Made by a program: the position numbers and the translations under genes
The notes under the pieces: generated by a model
Told to the model about the DNA's origin: nothing
Seen by the model: only the letters and a program-made list of their open reading frames with translations
Database searches by the model: none
From: Salvelinus alpinus
Lineage: Eukaryota > Chordata > Actinopteri > Salmoniformes > Salmonidae
Direction: 5' to 3'
Length of the DNA stretch: 64,000 nucleotides
Assembly: GCF_045679555.1 (NCBI RefSeq)
Contig: NC_092092.1
Location: forward strand, 23,240,969 to 23,304,968
In this document: positions 23,911-38,462 of the stretch, piece by piece
Layout of the letters: each line of letters begins with the position of its first letter
Position numbering within the stretch: position 1 is the first letter of the stretch

Positions 23911-25165
23911 AAAGTGATTGCAGGTCTTGATTGGGAGAGCTAGCTAAAACAACAGGTAAGATAACAGCAGCAATAACAGGGTGCTAGTCTAACACAGCAA
24001 CAACAGGTAAAAATGGCGACGACTAGGCAGAGAGGGTCGGATTAACTACACACAGATCCTGAGTTAAAGCACAGAGCCGACAGATAAAACACAAATAAAC
24101 AGAATGGAGTACCGTGAATTAATGGACAGTCAAGCATGCATCAGCTATGTAGCCAAGTGATCATAGTGTCCAGGGGGCAGCCGTAGATGGAGCAGGGAGG
24201 CCTCCACTAAGCTAGCACGCGGCGTTTAAAGTTAGTAGCCCGGGGGGTGGTCTGCTCAGACGGAGGGGGTCTGCTCAGACGTGGTCGTGTCGACAGAGAA
24301 TCCAAGCCAGATGGCGATGGCGAAAGAGAGGTTGTGAATTGTAGAATTGTGTTTGCTAACTGGTGCTAGCTTCGTGGCAGTGGCGCTAGCTGCGCTAGCC
24401 GCAAGCTAGCTGTGAGGATCAGAAGCAGTGGCTCAGGGATTACGGCAGGAATCCGGCGTTGTTGTCGAGAGACAGTCCGATGCTGGTAAATTGGTGAGTA
24501 ATATCCAGGCTAATAACAGGGCTGGTGTCTGTGCAGAAGGTAAAAGCTACTAGCAGCGGCAAAAAAAATGGCTAAATTAGCTTGTAGCTGGTATTGTAGC
24601 CCAAGAATTCGCTGGTAGACCTCTTCAGCTAGCCGGCAGATGGGCCTAGCTCGAGGCTAGCTCAAGGCTAACTGGTGCTTGCTTCGGGACAGAGGTGTTA
24701 GCCAGTAGTAGCCACTCGGTTGCAGCTAGCTAGCTGTGATGATACGGTGTAATTGTCCAGAGCTTGCGTCAGGAATCCGGTGATGTGGTAGAGAAAAAGC
24801 AGTCCTATATGCTCTGGGTTGATATCGCGCTTGCAGACTGGCAGGTATTGGCCCGGTATTGAAGCTGGCTGTGTCCGAGTTGAGGGTGAAGACCGCAGCA
24901 GTGGCTAACTGACTACTAGCTAGTAGCTAGTTATCTGGCTAGCTTCTGATTGGGGTTACGGTTCTAAAGTATAAAAAAAATAGCAGGTCCGTACCACATT
25001 GGGTGAGGCGGAATGTAGGAATGTATATTCAGTTCCTAGATGGAAAGTGAAATTAAAATATATACGAAATGTATACGAAAAATACGAAGACTATTTACTA
25101 TTTACTATTTACACGCGACAGGACAATACAAACATACGTCCGACTGCTACGCCATCTTGGAAGTA
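23911..25165 (-). promoter_or_regulatory. LINE 5' UTR with YY1-like site at its tip
   Basis: This 1.25-kb non-coding leader is rich in GCTAGC palindromes (at least ten between 23935 and 24945). Its extreme 5' end (25160-25139, minus strand) reads CCAAGATGGCGTAGCAG. This contains the AAGATGGC core bound by YY1, which in mammalian L1 also lies at the 5' tip and sets the start site. Promoter function is inferred. Confidence 0.5.
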
Positions 25166-26037
25166 CACCTTAAGGATGGTGCCAGGTTTCCTCCAGACGT
25201 GACGCTTGGCATTCAGGCCAAAGAGTTCAATCTTATTTTAATCAGAACAGAGAATGTTGTTTCTCGTGGTCTGAGAGTCCTTTAGGTGCCTTTTGGCAAA
25301 CTCCAAGAGCTGTCATGTGCCTTTTACTGAGGAGTGGCTTCCATCTAGCCACTCTACCATAAAGGCCTGATTGGTGGAGTGCTGCAGAGATGGTTGTTCT
25401 TCTGGAAGGTTCTCCCATCTCCACAGAGGGACTCTGGAGCTCTGTCAGAGTGACCATCAGGTTCTTGGTCACTTCCCTGACCAAGGCTCTTCTCCCTTGA
25501 TTGCTCAGTTTGGACGGGCGGCCAGCTCTAGGAAGAGTCTTGGTGGTTCCAAACTTCTTGGAGGCCACTGTGTTCTTGGGGACCTTCAGTGCTGCAGGTA
25601 TTTTTTGGTATCCTTCCACAGATCTGTGCCTCGACACCTGTCTCGGAGTGCTGGACAATTACTTCGACCTCATGGCTTGGTTTTTGCTCTGACTTGCACT
25701 GTCAACTGTGGGACCTTATATAAACCATGGCCAATCAATTGAATTTACCACAGGTGGACTCCAATCAAGTTTTAGAAACATCTCAAGGATGATCAATGTA
25801 AACAGAATGCACCTGAGCTCAAATTCGAGTCTCATAGCAAAGGGTCTGAATATTCATGTAAATATTTTATTTATTTTTATGTGCTAAAATTTCTAAAACC
25901 TGTTTTCACTTTGTCATTATGGGGTATTGTGTGTAGATTGAGGCATATTTGTATTGTTTTATCAATTTTAGAATAAGGCTGTAACATAACAAAATGTGGA
26001 AAAAGGGAAGGAGTCTGAGTACTTTCCGAATGCACTG

Positions 26038-26945
26038 TAAATATGAACCAGTCCGTGGGTGATTAATGACACTTGTTTCTACTATTATGAGAAAAACATG
26101 GATTATATGAATATTGATATGAAATGTATGTATATGTAGAGAAATACATTTTTGATCTATTATTAATTATTATTCGGTTGTAAGGATTCATTTACTTTTC
26201 TTTAGGTATTGTTTGTCAACAATATGACCTCATTAACCTGGGCACAGGCTCATGTCATGCAGGTTCAGGTAGGCTATACAGGACAGTGGTATTTTTCGTT
26301 AATAAACAACATTTATCCATTAGCTAAAGCAAAGCCATAGGCTACATTCCCTGCCACCACAGAAAGTCTATTATCGAGTTGATAGGCAGCTGTATAGACA
26401 TACCACAATTTCAGCACCATGGACACAAATCAGTAGTCTAAACTTGGTGAGTGGCTGTCTGGCTGACAGATTTTGTTTTATTTTAGGGAAGGTGGTGGGA
26501 GAGGAGAGCGAACTCTGACCTTGTGGGGGTCCAGAGAAACTGCATTACGCCAGTGATGGCGTGTAGCCTATCTGTCATGAAAACAGAGGAGTCAAATGCA
26601 TGTGACTAGAAGAGGCCTCTGAACCTCATTAAAGCTGTAATCCTTAATTGAAACAATAACAAAGTGGGCAAACCGCCTCTGTTTTGGTAAAACGCTGAGG
26701 GATGGGCTTGGAGAAATGTAATCACTCAAATTCATAGAAAGAGCTATGGATGCAAGGACTGACCATCCATGATATCAAACGTATAGTTTTAACCATGTTT
26801 TGAGGCTGTTTGTTTACAGTTACATTGTTTACAACCATTGGAGTAAAACAAGCTTATATTTTGGGTTCTGATGGGGTACGACAGTTGAACTAAGCTCATG
26901 AGGCGATCGGATTGAATCCCGGCCTTAGTCTATTCTTGTCCTGTT
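26038..26945. other. Intergenic, nothing recognised
   Basis: No gene-like frame and no repeat I can name. Confidence 0.4.
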
Positions 26946-27139
26946 ACACTCTTAGAAAAAAAGGTTCTAAAAGGTTTCTATTACTTGCTTCATATATGCC
27001 ACCCCTAAAGGTTCTAGGCTATTCAAGAAAAGGGTTAATTTGGGTTCTATATAGATATAACCTTTAAGCATGTCATAATATATGAAACAAAGTATAGAAA
27101 AAACATATATATAGAACCAAAAAGGGTTCTAAGAGTGTA
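26946..27139. mobile_element. MITE with ACACTCTTAGAA ends
   Basis: The left end ACACTCTTAGAAAAAAAGGT and the right end GGGTTCTAAGAGTGTAG are inverted copies. About 195 bp, non-coding. A common teleost MITE. Confidence 0.75.
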
Positions 27140-28290
27140 GGGTTCTCCAGCCCAGGCTGAAGTGGTCTTCTGAACGACTAAGCTGCTTATTTTCCCTTGG
27201 TGACAGGGGGAGGAGTAGTAGCAGTTGCCCCTCTTGCTTCCTCCCCTCCTACCAAACTGACACGTACCCCACAGACATCACCTGCTGGGACAGACAGTGG
27301 AGTGGCAGCAGCTGGGCAACAGACCCTGTCAAACCAAACAAGCCTCAAATGTAGACCTACTAAAATAAATGCTTTATGTACTGTATTTTGTACAATACAT
27401 AAGATCAAGTTCATGGAAGAACTGTGATTTACACCGAATTTCAATGGAAAAAATTGCTTTGCAGCTTTTCATTTTCTTTGAACACAGCATTAAAAGGTTG
27501 TATATGAGGTTCTTGGATAGCTTATTATGTCATATGTTCAGGATACACAGCTGAACGTTTGAGACATGGTCCTCATGACAACACTGAGTTAACCCTGGGC
27601 TCCGGTTGTCTCTGTCGACAAATTATTTGACTTGGGTGTTGCTGTGAGCATATGACCTGGCCACTATGTGTTGAAATGTCTAAAGTATATGAGAAGTAAA
27701 AAGTCACATTCTCTATGTATTTGACCAACTGGAACTTGTATGTTTTTTTAAACAACCCTAATTTTAAATATTGCCTGTGACAATACCAACAATAAATAGC
27801 CTATAAGGCTAGCTGTTATCAGCTGTTTCAGAGAATCTGTCGGATGCTGGCCATATGATGATAGAAAAGAGATCAGTCTATGGATGCACAATGATGTAGG
27901 CTAATAATAATAATGCAATCTTTATTGGGTCTCGCCACAAAATAAAAATGTCTAAATGTTTAACTTTGCATGCAATTAGCACCATGCAAATAGTTGTATT
28001 AAACGTAGCCTATGTTATGCCTGAATCAATGCGGCATCTGTTATTGTTTGGATAACCTACGGCTACCCCACAGTAGGTATGCACGGGGTTCTAGAGCTCT
28101 AAACTGAGTAAAACCCTAAGACCCCAAGCAGCAACGATTACAGAGCACAATGGCAAAAAATTACAGACCAATCCATTGTTAACACGGCTGTGCAATTGCA
28201 AATCCAAGCTCAAAGGAACATTACTATGTTTGTAATCAACCTGCAGTAGTATGACAGAACAATAATTTAAACTACCTTCTTTCCTTCGTG
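27140..28290. other. acta1 upstream region, nothing coding
   Basis: AT-rich sequence upstream of the acta1 promoter. There are short CT/GGGG-rich stretches near 27190-27310 but no frame with recognisable similarity. Confidence 0.4.
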
Positions 28291-28297
28291 TTGTCGT

Positions 28298-28629
28298 TCC
28301 TATATGGCCATACAGTTGCGCTCCTCGATAAGGGCTTTCCAACGGGGATCCTGTATGCAGTTGTAGTTTGCTGTGCCACGAGGGTGTCTTACAAATCACA
28401 GGCTCTCCATATACGGCCCTGGAACCGTGGCTTCGAATCAGGACCACAGTCCCATACATGGAGAGCCCTGCTCACTTGTAAACCGGGGAGCCCTTTAGCC
28501 TGCCTGCGAAGTTTCCCCGTCACACCGAAGAACCTAATATGGATGACGGCTGGGAAAATGTCCAATGGAACACGTAGACATTCTCAATGGTGGGTAAGGG
28601 AAATAGGCCGAACGCGGTGAGTATATAAG
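28298..28629 (+). promoter_or_regulatory. acta1: acta1 promoter: CArG array and TATA box
   Basis: A TATA box (TATATAAG, 28622-28629) lies just upstream of the first exon. A perfect CArG box CCTAATATGG is at 28533-28542, about 110 bp before the expected start. CArG-like boxes are at 28407-28416 (CCATATACGG), 28452-28461 (CCATACATGG) and 28298-28307 (CCTATATGGC). Vertebrate sarcomeric actin promoters are driven by SRF on several CArG boxes, so this layout fits. The boxes at 28407 and 28452 lie within a 10-bp inverted repeat (GGCTCTCCAT / ATGGAGAGCC). Confidence 0.75.
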
Positions 28630-28649
28630 GTTTGAAGTGCCACTATAGC

Positions 28650-28710
28650 TCGATCCAGCAGCAGTTGCTTTCCGCCTTCTGAGCTTAATCTGAGACAGAC
28701 ACCACCAAAG
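28650..28710 (+). other. acta1: acta1 non-coding exon 1
   Basis: The predicted start is about 28650, 25-30 bp after the TATA box. The exon ends CACCACCAAAG before the donor GTAAGA at 28711. It carries no ATG. The intron runs to the acceptor just upstream of the start codon, most simply TTAAG at 29548-29552, leaving the leader AACTCAAG before ATG. Confidence 0.65.
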
Positions 28711-29551
28711 GTAAGAAAAATGGAATCAACCCAAACCTCAAAGACTGGATCTACTATTCATGGACTGATATCAAAGGATGTACCCTTATTTTTATTTGAC
28801 ATCTGTGGAGCCAATTAATATTATAAAATACACAGATAGTGATGTTACAGTCTCTTCACCTGAAGGAATTGCGCATGCCAATTACGCATGGATTTATTGT
28901 ATAGGCTACAGAAATTAAACAAATTGCGGAAGAGTAGAAGAGAGATAAAATACACATTTTCCTTTCTGTCAGATTACTTGATAAACCCTTGGCCTTGTTT
29001 GTAGACTTAATTGAAACAAACAACTGGCCAAATTGCCTGGGCTTGGCTACCTAACGATTTAACAGCCCCTTGACATTGTGTTATTGAAAGAAATTAGAGT
29101 GGTTTCATGGAGTTCAGAAACAATGCATTATAATTGGATAGATCATTTCACTCATACAACAAATGAGTGTGTAACATGCATAAGATAACATTTCCAGTAG
29201 GGTATTCAACAGGTGACAATATCAATGCGTAAATCTAACCAAATGTAGACTCAACTCAAATGACTTGTACCTAAACTCAATTCAATATAATATCGACATA
29301 GTAGCCTATTAACTTGCAACAACTTTTTGAGTAAATGCAATGATTTTCTCACTCAACCAGGCTTGTGTGTTAAGCTGTCATCCGTAGTTTGCACAATATT
29401 TAATGTCAATCGCTCCATAGTGTATGTCTGTGTCTCACCCTACTTGTCTTTTTAACGTTTAGGTGTGCATCGTGCGTTATGTTGTTCTGATGTTTCTGTG
29501 TGCGTGCACCCTGCAGAAATATGACAGTTATTTGTGTATGTGTATTATTAA

Positions 29552-31343
<1,792 letters not shown>

Positions 31344-31547
31344 ATGTATCATCTCCTGCGTCTGTTTGCTCTGGATCCACAAGAGGAACAACACAATGTT
31401 GTCACTGGACTGTTTTTGTAACAATCTTTTTTGTAACCATGCGTTATCTGGAAAGAAAATCTGCAAATGTGAACCAGCATAAACAAGAACGAGACATGAC
31501 ATGTTATTATTCAACATGTGAATGTAAATGTACATAAATACTAAGTT

Positions 31548-31553
31548 ATTAAA
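31548..31553 (+). terminator. acta1: acta1 polyadenylation signal ATTAAA
   Basis: ATTAAA lies about 205 bp after the stop and is followed by a T-rich stretch. It is the first plausible signal; an AATAAA at about 31650 is an alternative. Confidence 0.6.
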
Positions 31554-31559
31554 GTCCAT

Positions 31560-32214
31560 TATTTGGTATTTTCATATATGTCTGTTTTATAATCATAATG
31601 CCGCAATATGTAGGCCTATGTTGTAAAGCACATAACATGATCATCACACAATAAACCAATAGGCCTTCAATCCAATAGTCGTGGTCATTAGAATGCATGG
31701 TATGTTGAGGATTTCCATGCTGAATATGGTATGGTACTGTAGGATAATGTTAGAGATAATACGCTATAGTAAATGCAAAGGAATTATCAAAGCATTCAAA
31801 GATTGTCATCAAATTACACAAATGCAGGATTATAATAGGCTACTGCTATAGTGCATCCTGATTTGCGTCGAGTCTACTACAAGAGATTTGACTCTTGATT
31901 TGGCATGGCGAGAGTGAAAGGTGACTGTCGGGCATGACTTCGCTGGAATGTGCCATGCTTGCTCCTTCACGTCTACTTTAAACTTCGCAACAACACAGAT
32001 TTGACATTTGATACCAATCTCATATTCCAAGGACAGCCTGAAGAAGCCTTGTATAGAATATATTGCAGGGGCAAAAACACCTTGCACACTGAGTCTAGGG
32101 TAATAGTAGCTGCTCACCAGGACCTTGTTAGAGCAGGGTTGGAGCATTCTTCTGACATACATTTTAACAAACAGATTATTGTATTCTAACCAACATTTAC
32201 ATTTACCATCTGAA
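31560..32214. other. Intergenic, nothing recognised
   Basis: No repeat or gene that I can name. Open frames on both strands at 31830-32190 show no similarity to anything I recognise. Confidence 0.4.
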
Positions 32215-32900
32215 TGTACAAAACATTAGGAATACTTGCTCTTTCCATGACATAGACTGACCAAGTGAATCTAGGTGAAAGCTATAATCCCTTATTGATG
32301 TCTTCTGTTAAATCAACTTCAATCAGTGTAGATGAAGAGGGGGGGAGACAGGTTAAATAAGGATTTTTCAGCCTTGAGACAATTGAGACATGGATTGTGT
32401 CACGATCGTCTATAGGAGAGAGAGATGACCAAGGCGCAGCGTGTGCAAAATACATCTTCTTTTATTAGAAGATAGGAAAAACACGAAAACGAACACTATA
32501 CACAAAACAAACCAAAACAACAAACGACCGTGAAGCTAAATGACGTAAGTGCATGGACAAGCAACAAACGTTCAACATAGACAATTACCCACAAACACAT
32601 GATGCCCATGGCTGCCTTAAATATGGCTCCCAATTAGAGACAATAAACCACAGCTGTCTCTAATTGAGAACCAATCTAGGCAGCCATCGACATACAAACA
32701 CCTAGACAAGAGGTTTCCCCATTAAACCTACAAACCCCTAGACAACCCAAAACACATACTTCCCCATGTCACACCCTGACCTAACTAAAATAATAATGAA
32801 AACAAAGATAACTAAGGCCAGGGTGTGACAGATTGTGTATGTGTGAAATTCAGAAGGTTAATGGGCAAGACAACATATTTAAGTGCCTTTCAAACACCTG
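32215..32900 (+). mobile_element. Tc1-like transposon relic, 5' part, itself interrupted
   Basis: GTACAAAACATTAGGAATAC followed by CTCTTTCCATGACATAGACT and CCTTGAGACAATTGAGACAT is the left part of a salmonid Tc1 family. It resumes after an insertion (32401-32830) as GATTGTGTATGTGTGAAATT ... AAGTGCCTTT and then fades. The transposase region is absent. Confidence 0.65.
32401..32830 (-). mobile_element. Non-autonomous DNA transposon inserted in the Tc1 relic
   Basis: It is bounded by the exact 8-bp repeat GATTGTGT (32393-32400 and 32831-32838). The ends read (TGT)CACGATCGTC and GGCCAGGGTGTGACA, a short TGTCAC-type inverted repeat. This is a very common salmonid element (CCAAGGCGCAGCGTG motif). 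Part of the 8-bp repeat could belong to the element, so the target duplication is 5-8 bp and the superfamily (hAT or other) is open. Confidence 0.65.
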
Positions 32901-32930
32901 CTAGAAGGAAATTGACTTTTAAGTGCATCT

Positions 32931-33409
32931 CAACTATGGGCGGGGCTAAAACATAGCCAGCCTATGATTACTAGACACGAAACACCATCTGTTGTGTTTT
33001 GCTTGTGAAAACCGAGCCAGTAAATCTATATGCTGTAAGTATAAGACATTAGAATGTTAAAACATGCAATTTGCAATACATTTTGAGACACACATTCTCT
33101 AGTTCTGTGCAGAATAAAATCGGATATAGGCTACACTATGCAAAATCTGGTTCTCTTGCACATTTTGCATTCATTGCAGTGTAGACATTAGGCTACATAT
33201 TCGTTTAATTTTCTTAGATAGTGTATTCTGACAATAGAATATGGAGAATGATATGCTATCACTTAAATAGTAGGCCTATGGCAGCATCATGTTACAATAA
33301 TACTCATGTCATAACAGTTTAATAATCAATTAATAATCAATCAACATTACACATCCAAGTATATCTGATAAAATTATGAAAGACAAGCATTGTAAATATA
33401 GAATTTCGT
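32931..33409. other. Intergenic, nothing recognised
   Basis: AT-rich, with no frame or repeat I can assign. Confidence 0.4.
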
Positions 33410-34583
33410 AAGAAGTGTGGAAGAAGTAAAAAAAATATTGTTGTCTATCAACAATGACAAGTCACCGGGGTCTGATAACTTGAGTGGAAAATTACTGAGG
33501 ATAATAGCGGACAATATTTCCACTCCTATTTTCCATATCTTCAATCTAAGCCAACTAGAAAGTGTGTAGGCTTGGAGGGAAGCAAAAGAATAGTAAAGCC
33601 CCCTTTACTGGCTCAAATAGCCTACCAATCAGCCTGTTACCAACTCTTAGTAAACTTTTGGAAAAAATTGTGTTTGACCAGATACAATGCTATTTTTCTG
33701 TAAACAAATTAACAACAGACTTTCAGCACGCTTATAGAGAAGGACACTCAACAAGCACAGCACTTACACAAATTACTGATGATTGGCTGAGAGAAATTGA
33801 TGCTAAAAAGATTGTGGGAGCTATTTTGTTAGACTTCAATGTGGCTTTGACATTGTCATCATAGTCTGCTGCTGGAAAAACATATTTTTTTTGGCTTTAC
33901 ACCCCCTGCAACAATGTAGATAAAGAGTTACCTGTCTAACAGAACACAGAGGGTGTTCTTTAATGGAATCCTCTCCAACATAATCCAGGTAGAATCAGGA
34001 ATACCCCAGGACAACTGTCTAGGCCCCTTACTTTTTTCAAACTTTACTAATGAGATGCCACTGGCCTTGAGTAAAGCCAGTATGTCTATGTATGCGGATG
34101 ACTCAACACTATACAAGGCAGCTACTACAGCGAGTGAAATCACTGCAACACTTAACAAAGAGCAGCAGTTAGTTTCAGAATGGGTGGCAATGAATAAGTT
34201 CGTACTAAATATTTCAAAAACTAAAAGCATTGTATTTGGGACAAATCATCCACTAAACCCTAAACCTCAACTAAATATTGTATTAAATTATGTGGAAATT
34301 GAGCACCAAGTTAAAGTGACTAAATTGCTTGGAGTAACCCTGGATTGTATACTGTCATAGTCAAAACATGATGATACAACAGTAGCTAAGATGGGGAAAA
34401 GTCTGTCCATAATAAAGCACTACTCTGCCTTTTTAACAACACTATAAACAAGGAAGGTCCTACAGGCTCTGGTTTTGTCGCACCTGGACTACTGTTCAGT
34501 CGTGTGGTCAGGTAACACAAAGAAAGACCTCGGAAAATTGCAATTGGCTCAGAACAGGGCAGAACGGCTGGCCCTTAGATATA

Positions 34584-36190
<1,607 letters not shown>

Positions 36191-36403
36191 TACATGGAGA
36201 GCTAACATTCATAATATGCATGTAAATCTCTCATGGCTCAAAGAGGGGGAGAGATTGACTTCATCATGTTGACATGCTAAAAGCACCGAGGTGTCTGTTT
36301 AAACTACTAGCACACAGCACGGACACCCATGCACCACAAGACCAGAGGTCTCTTCACAATCCTTCACAAGTCCAGAACAGACTATGGGAGGCGCACAGTA
36401 GTA

Positions 36404-37722
36404 CAGTGCCTTGCAAAAGTATTCATCGCCCTAGGCGTTTACCCTATTTTGTTGCATTTACAACCTGTAATTGAAATAGATTTTTATTTGGATTTCATGT
36501 AATGGACATACACAAAATAGTCCAAATTGGGGAAGTGAAAAAAATTACTTGTTTAAAAAAAAAAAAAAAAAAAAATTAAATGGAAAAGTGGTGCGTGAAT
36601 ATGTATTCACCCCCTTTGCTATGAAGCCCCTAAATAAGATCTGGTGCAACCAATTACCTTCAGAAGTCACATAATTAGTTAAATAAAGTCCACCTGTGTG
36701 GAATCTAAGTGTCACATGATCTGTCACATGATCTCAGTATAGATATACCTGTTCTGAAAGGCCCCAGAATCTGCAACACCACTAAGCAAGGGGCACCACC
36801 AAGCAAGCGCCATCGTGAAGACCAAGGAGCTCTCCAAAAGGTCAGGGACAAAGTTGTGGAGAAGTACAGATCAGGGTTGGGTTATAAAAAAATATCAGAA
36901 ACTTTGAACATCCCACTGAGCACCATTAAATCCATTATTAAAAAATTGAAAGAATATGGCACCACAACAAACCTGCCAAAAGAGGGCCGCCCACCAAAAC
37001 TCACAGACCAGGCAAGGAGGTCATTAATCAGAGGCAACAAAGAGACCAAAGATAACCCTGAAGGAGCTGCAAAGCACCACAGTGGAGATTGGAGTATCTG
37101 TCCATAGGACCACTTTAAGCCGTACACTCCACAGAGCTGGGCTTTACGGAAGAGTGGCCAGAAAAAAGCCATTGCTAAAAGAAAAAAATAAGCAAACACG
37201 TTTGGTGTTCGCTAAAAGGCATGTGGGAGACTCCCCAAACATATGGAAGAAGGTACTCTGGTCAGATGAGTCTAAAATTGAGGAAAACGCTATGTCTGGC
37301 ACAAACCCAAAACCTCTCATCACCCTGAGAACCCTATCCCCACAGTGAAGCATTGTGGTGGCAGCATCATGCTGTGGAGATGTTTTTCATCGGCAGGGAC
37401 TGGGAAACTGGTCAGAATTGAAGGAATTATGGATGGCGCTAAATACAGGGAAATTCTTGAGGGAAACCTGTTTCAGTCTTCCAGAGATTTGAGACTGGGA
37501 TGGAGGTTCACCTTCCCTCAAGACAATGACCCTAAGCATACTGCTAAAGCAACACTCGAGTGGTTTAAAGGGAAACATTTAAATGTCTTGGAATGGCCTA
37601 GTCAAAGCCCAGACCTCAATCCAACTGAGAATCTGTGGTATGACTTAAAGATTGCTGTACACCAGTGGAACCCATCCATCTTGAAGGAACTGGAGCAGTT
37701 TTGCCTTGAAGAATGGGCAAAA
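36404..37722 (+). mobile_element. Tc1-like transposon relic, 3' truncated
   Basis: Starts CAGTGCCTTGCAAAAGTATT after TA (36402-36403). Plus-strand transposase pieces in three frames: 36829-37107 (KVRDKVVEKYRSGLGYKKI, EGRPPKLTDQARR), 37082-37348 (SGTN after [12 protein letters not shown], first catalytic Asp present) and 37345-37722 ([53 protein letters not shown]). All three catalytic acids survive but the frame is broken at least twice. The right TIR is lost: sequence homologous to the family stops at GGGCAAAAATCC (about 37722). Confidence 0.85.
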
Positions 37723-37819
37723 ATCCTAGATATATTTTTTGTATGTTTTAGTATTTTCTTGTTAATACCTGTGTTTTTGTTTTGTTAGGCATGTTTGATG
37801 TCGCGATGTAAGTTGTTGA
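37719..37819 (+). repeat. Local duplicated segment, source copy
   Basis: AAAATCCTAGATATATTTTT through GTTGTTGA is repeated almost exactly at 38648-38735. This copy has an extra 11 bp (TGTTAGGCATG). Its first bases belong to the truncated Tc1, which shows that the other copy was made from this place. Confidence 0.85.
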
Positions 37820-38150
37820 TTTTTGTATTATGAATTTAAAAAACAAATGTATTATTAAAAGCTCACTGTACATTACTATTTACTATTTTTTTCGTTGGAG
37901 TGGCACATTTAAAAAAAATAAATGTGAGTTTATAAAAAAATAAAAATAAAGAATATAAAAACTCTTCTCTGCCCTTATATTTTCAGTGTAGGAGAAATTG
38001 TTGGTTTTGTCATTAATCCTTATTTGAAGCTATAGCCAATTAGCCATAACACTCGTTGTAATTGAATTGTTATAGTTATTGCATTGTATTCACTATTAAA
38101 TGTTGTATTTATTACGGCCCCTGGCAGCAGCTACTCTTCCTAGGGTCCAA
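37820..38150. other. AT-rich spacer
   Basis: AT-rich sequence ending in a fragment CTGGCAGCAGCTACTCTTCC, a phrase from the 3' part of a common fish LINE, which abuts the ccsap relic. Confidence 0.4.
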
Positions 38151-38257
38151 CAAGGACCCAAAATGGGAAACATACGCCAAGTGTTATGAGGAGATGGTAA
38201 AGTACAGACTGACAAGAAGGCTTTAGAACAAACACATCATCTGTGGTTTTGGAACTG
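38151..38257 (+). pseudogene. ccsap: ccsap relic, N-terminal exon piece
   Basis: Reads [18 protein letters not shown] then RLTRRL, and after a one-base loss EQTHHLWFW. This aligns with the N terminus of CCSAP, the centriole, cilia and spindle-associated protein (human QEPRWEEYGPCYRELL then HYRLGRRLLEQAHAPWLW, from memory). The missing base in the Leu-Leu pair shifts the frame, and a TAG follows the first Leu. The start codon side is replaced by repeat sequence. It lies between acta1 and rab4a on the plus strand, where ccsap is expected. Confidence 0.75.
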
Positions 38258-38462
38258 ACAGTGACTCGAAATACAGCAGGTCCAATCCTCAAAGTACAAA
38301 GTAATAAAGTTGAGCCATTGGTCTTAAAACAACTAGAACGTGAGAGAAAGATTCCACCTAAATAACCATTGAAACAGAAGATCCTCATTTCAGAAAAACT
38401 ACACAAAGTTGCATCTCCAGAGACCTCTCCACCTAAAGCAATTTTTAAATGTTTTATTTAAT

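Larger units (their letters stand above)
20237..25165 (-). mobile_element. Full-length LINE with open ORF and 5' UTR
   Basis: It is flanked by the target duplication CACCTT (20231-20236 and 25166-25171). Its poly-A tail reads as poly-T from 20237. The 3' UTR lies before the stop at 20617, the single ORF is 23910-20617, and a 5' UTR of about 1.25 kb reaches 25165. The 5' end reads TTCCAAGATGGCGTAGCAGT in the sense direction. Length is 4.93 kb. All parts expected of a complete APE-type LINE (L2/CR1/Rex relatives, Jockey superfamily) are present and the ORF has no stop, so the insertion is young and may have been competent. Confidence 0.9.
19589..26037 (-). mobile_element. Tc1-like transposon split by a LINE
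   Basis: Left terminus GTGCGTTCGGAAAGTATTCA, right terminus ACTTTCCGAATGCACTG followed by TA. The two halves (19589-20236 and 25166-26037) together make an element of about 1.5 kb. The left half has the transposase catalytic region on the minus strand ([20 protein letters not shown]). The right half has the N-terminal domain (RRALVREVTKNLMVTLTELQ, SGLYGRVARWKPLLSKRH). Frames are broken in several places. The LINE at 20237-25165 interrupts the transposase gene and left the duplicate CACCTT on both sides. Confidence 0.85.

Noticed and set aside
31830-32189. Overlapping open frames on both strands downstream of acta1
   Set aside because: No motif, splice context or similarity supports either; they look like chance frames.
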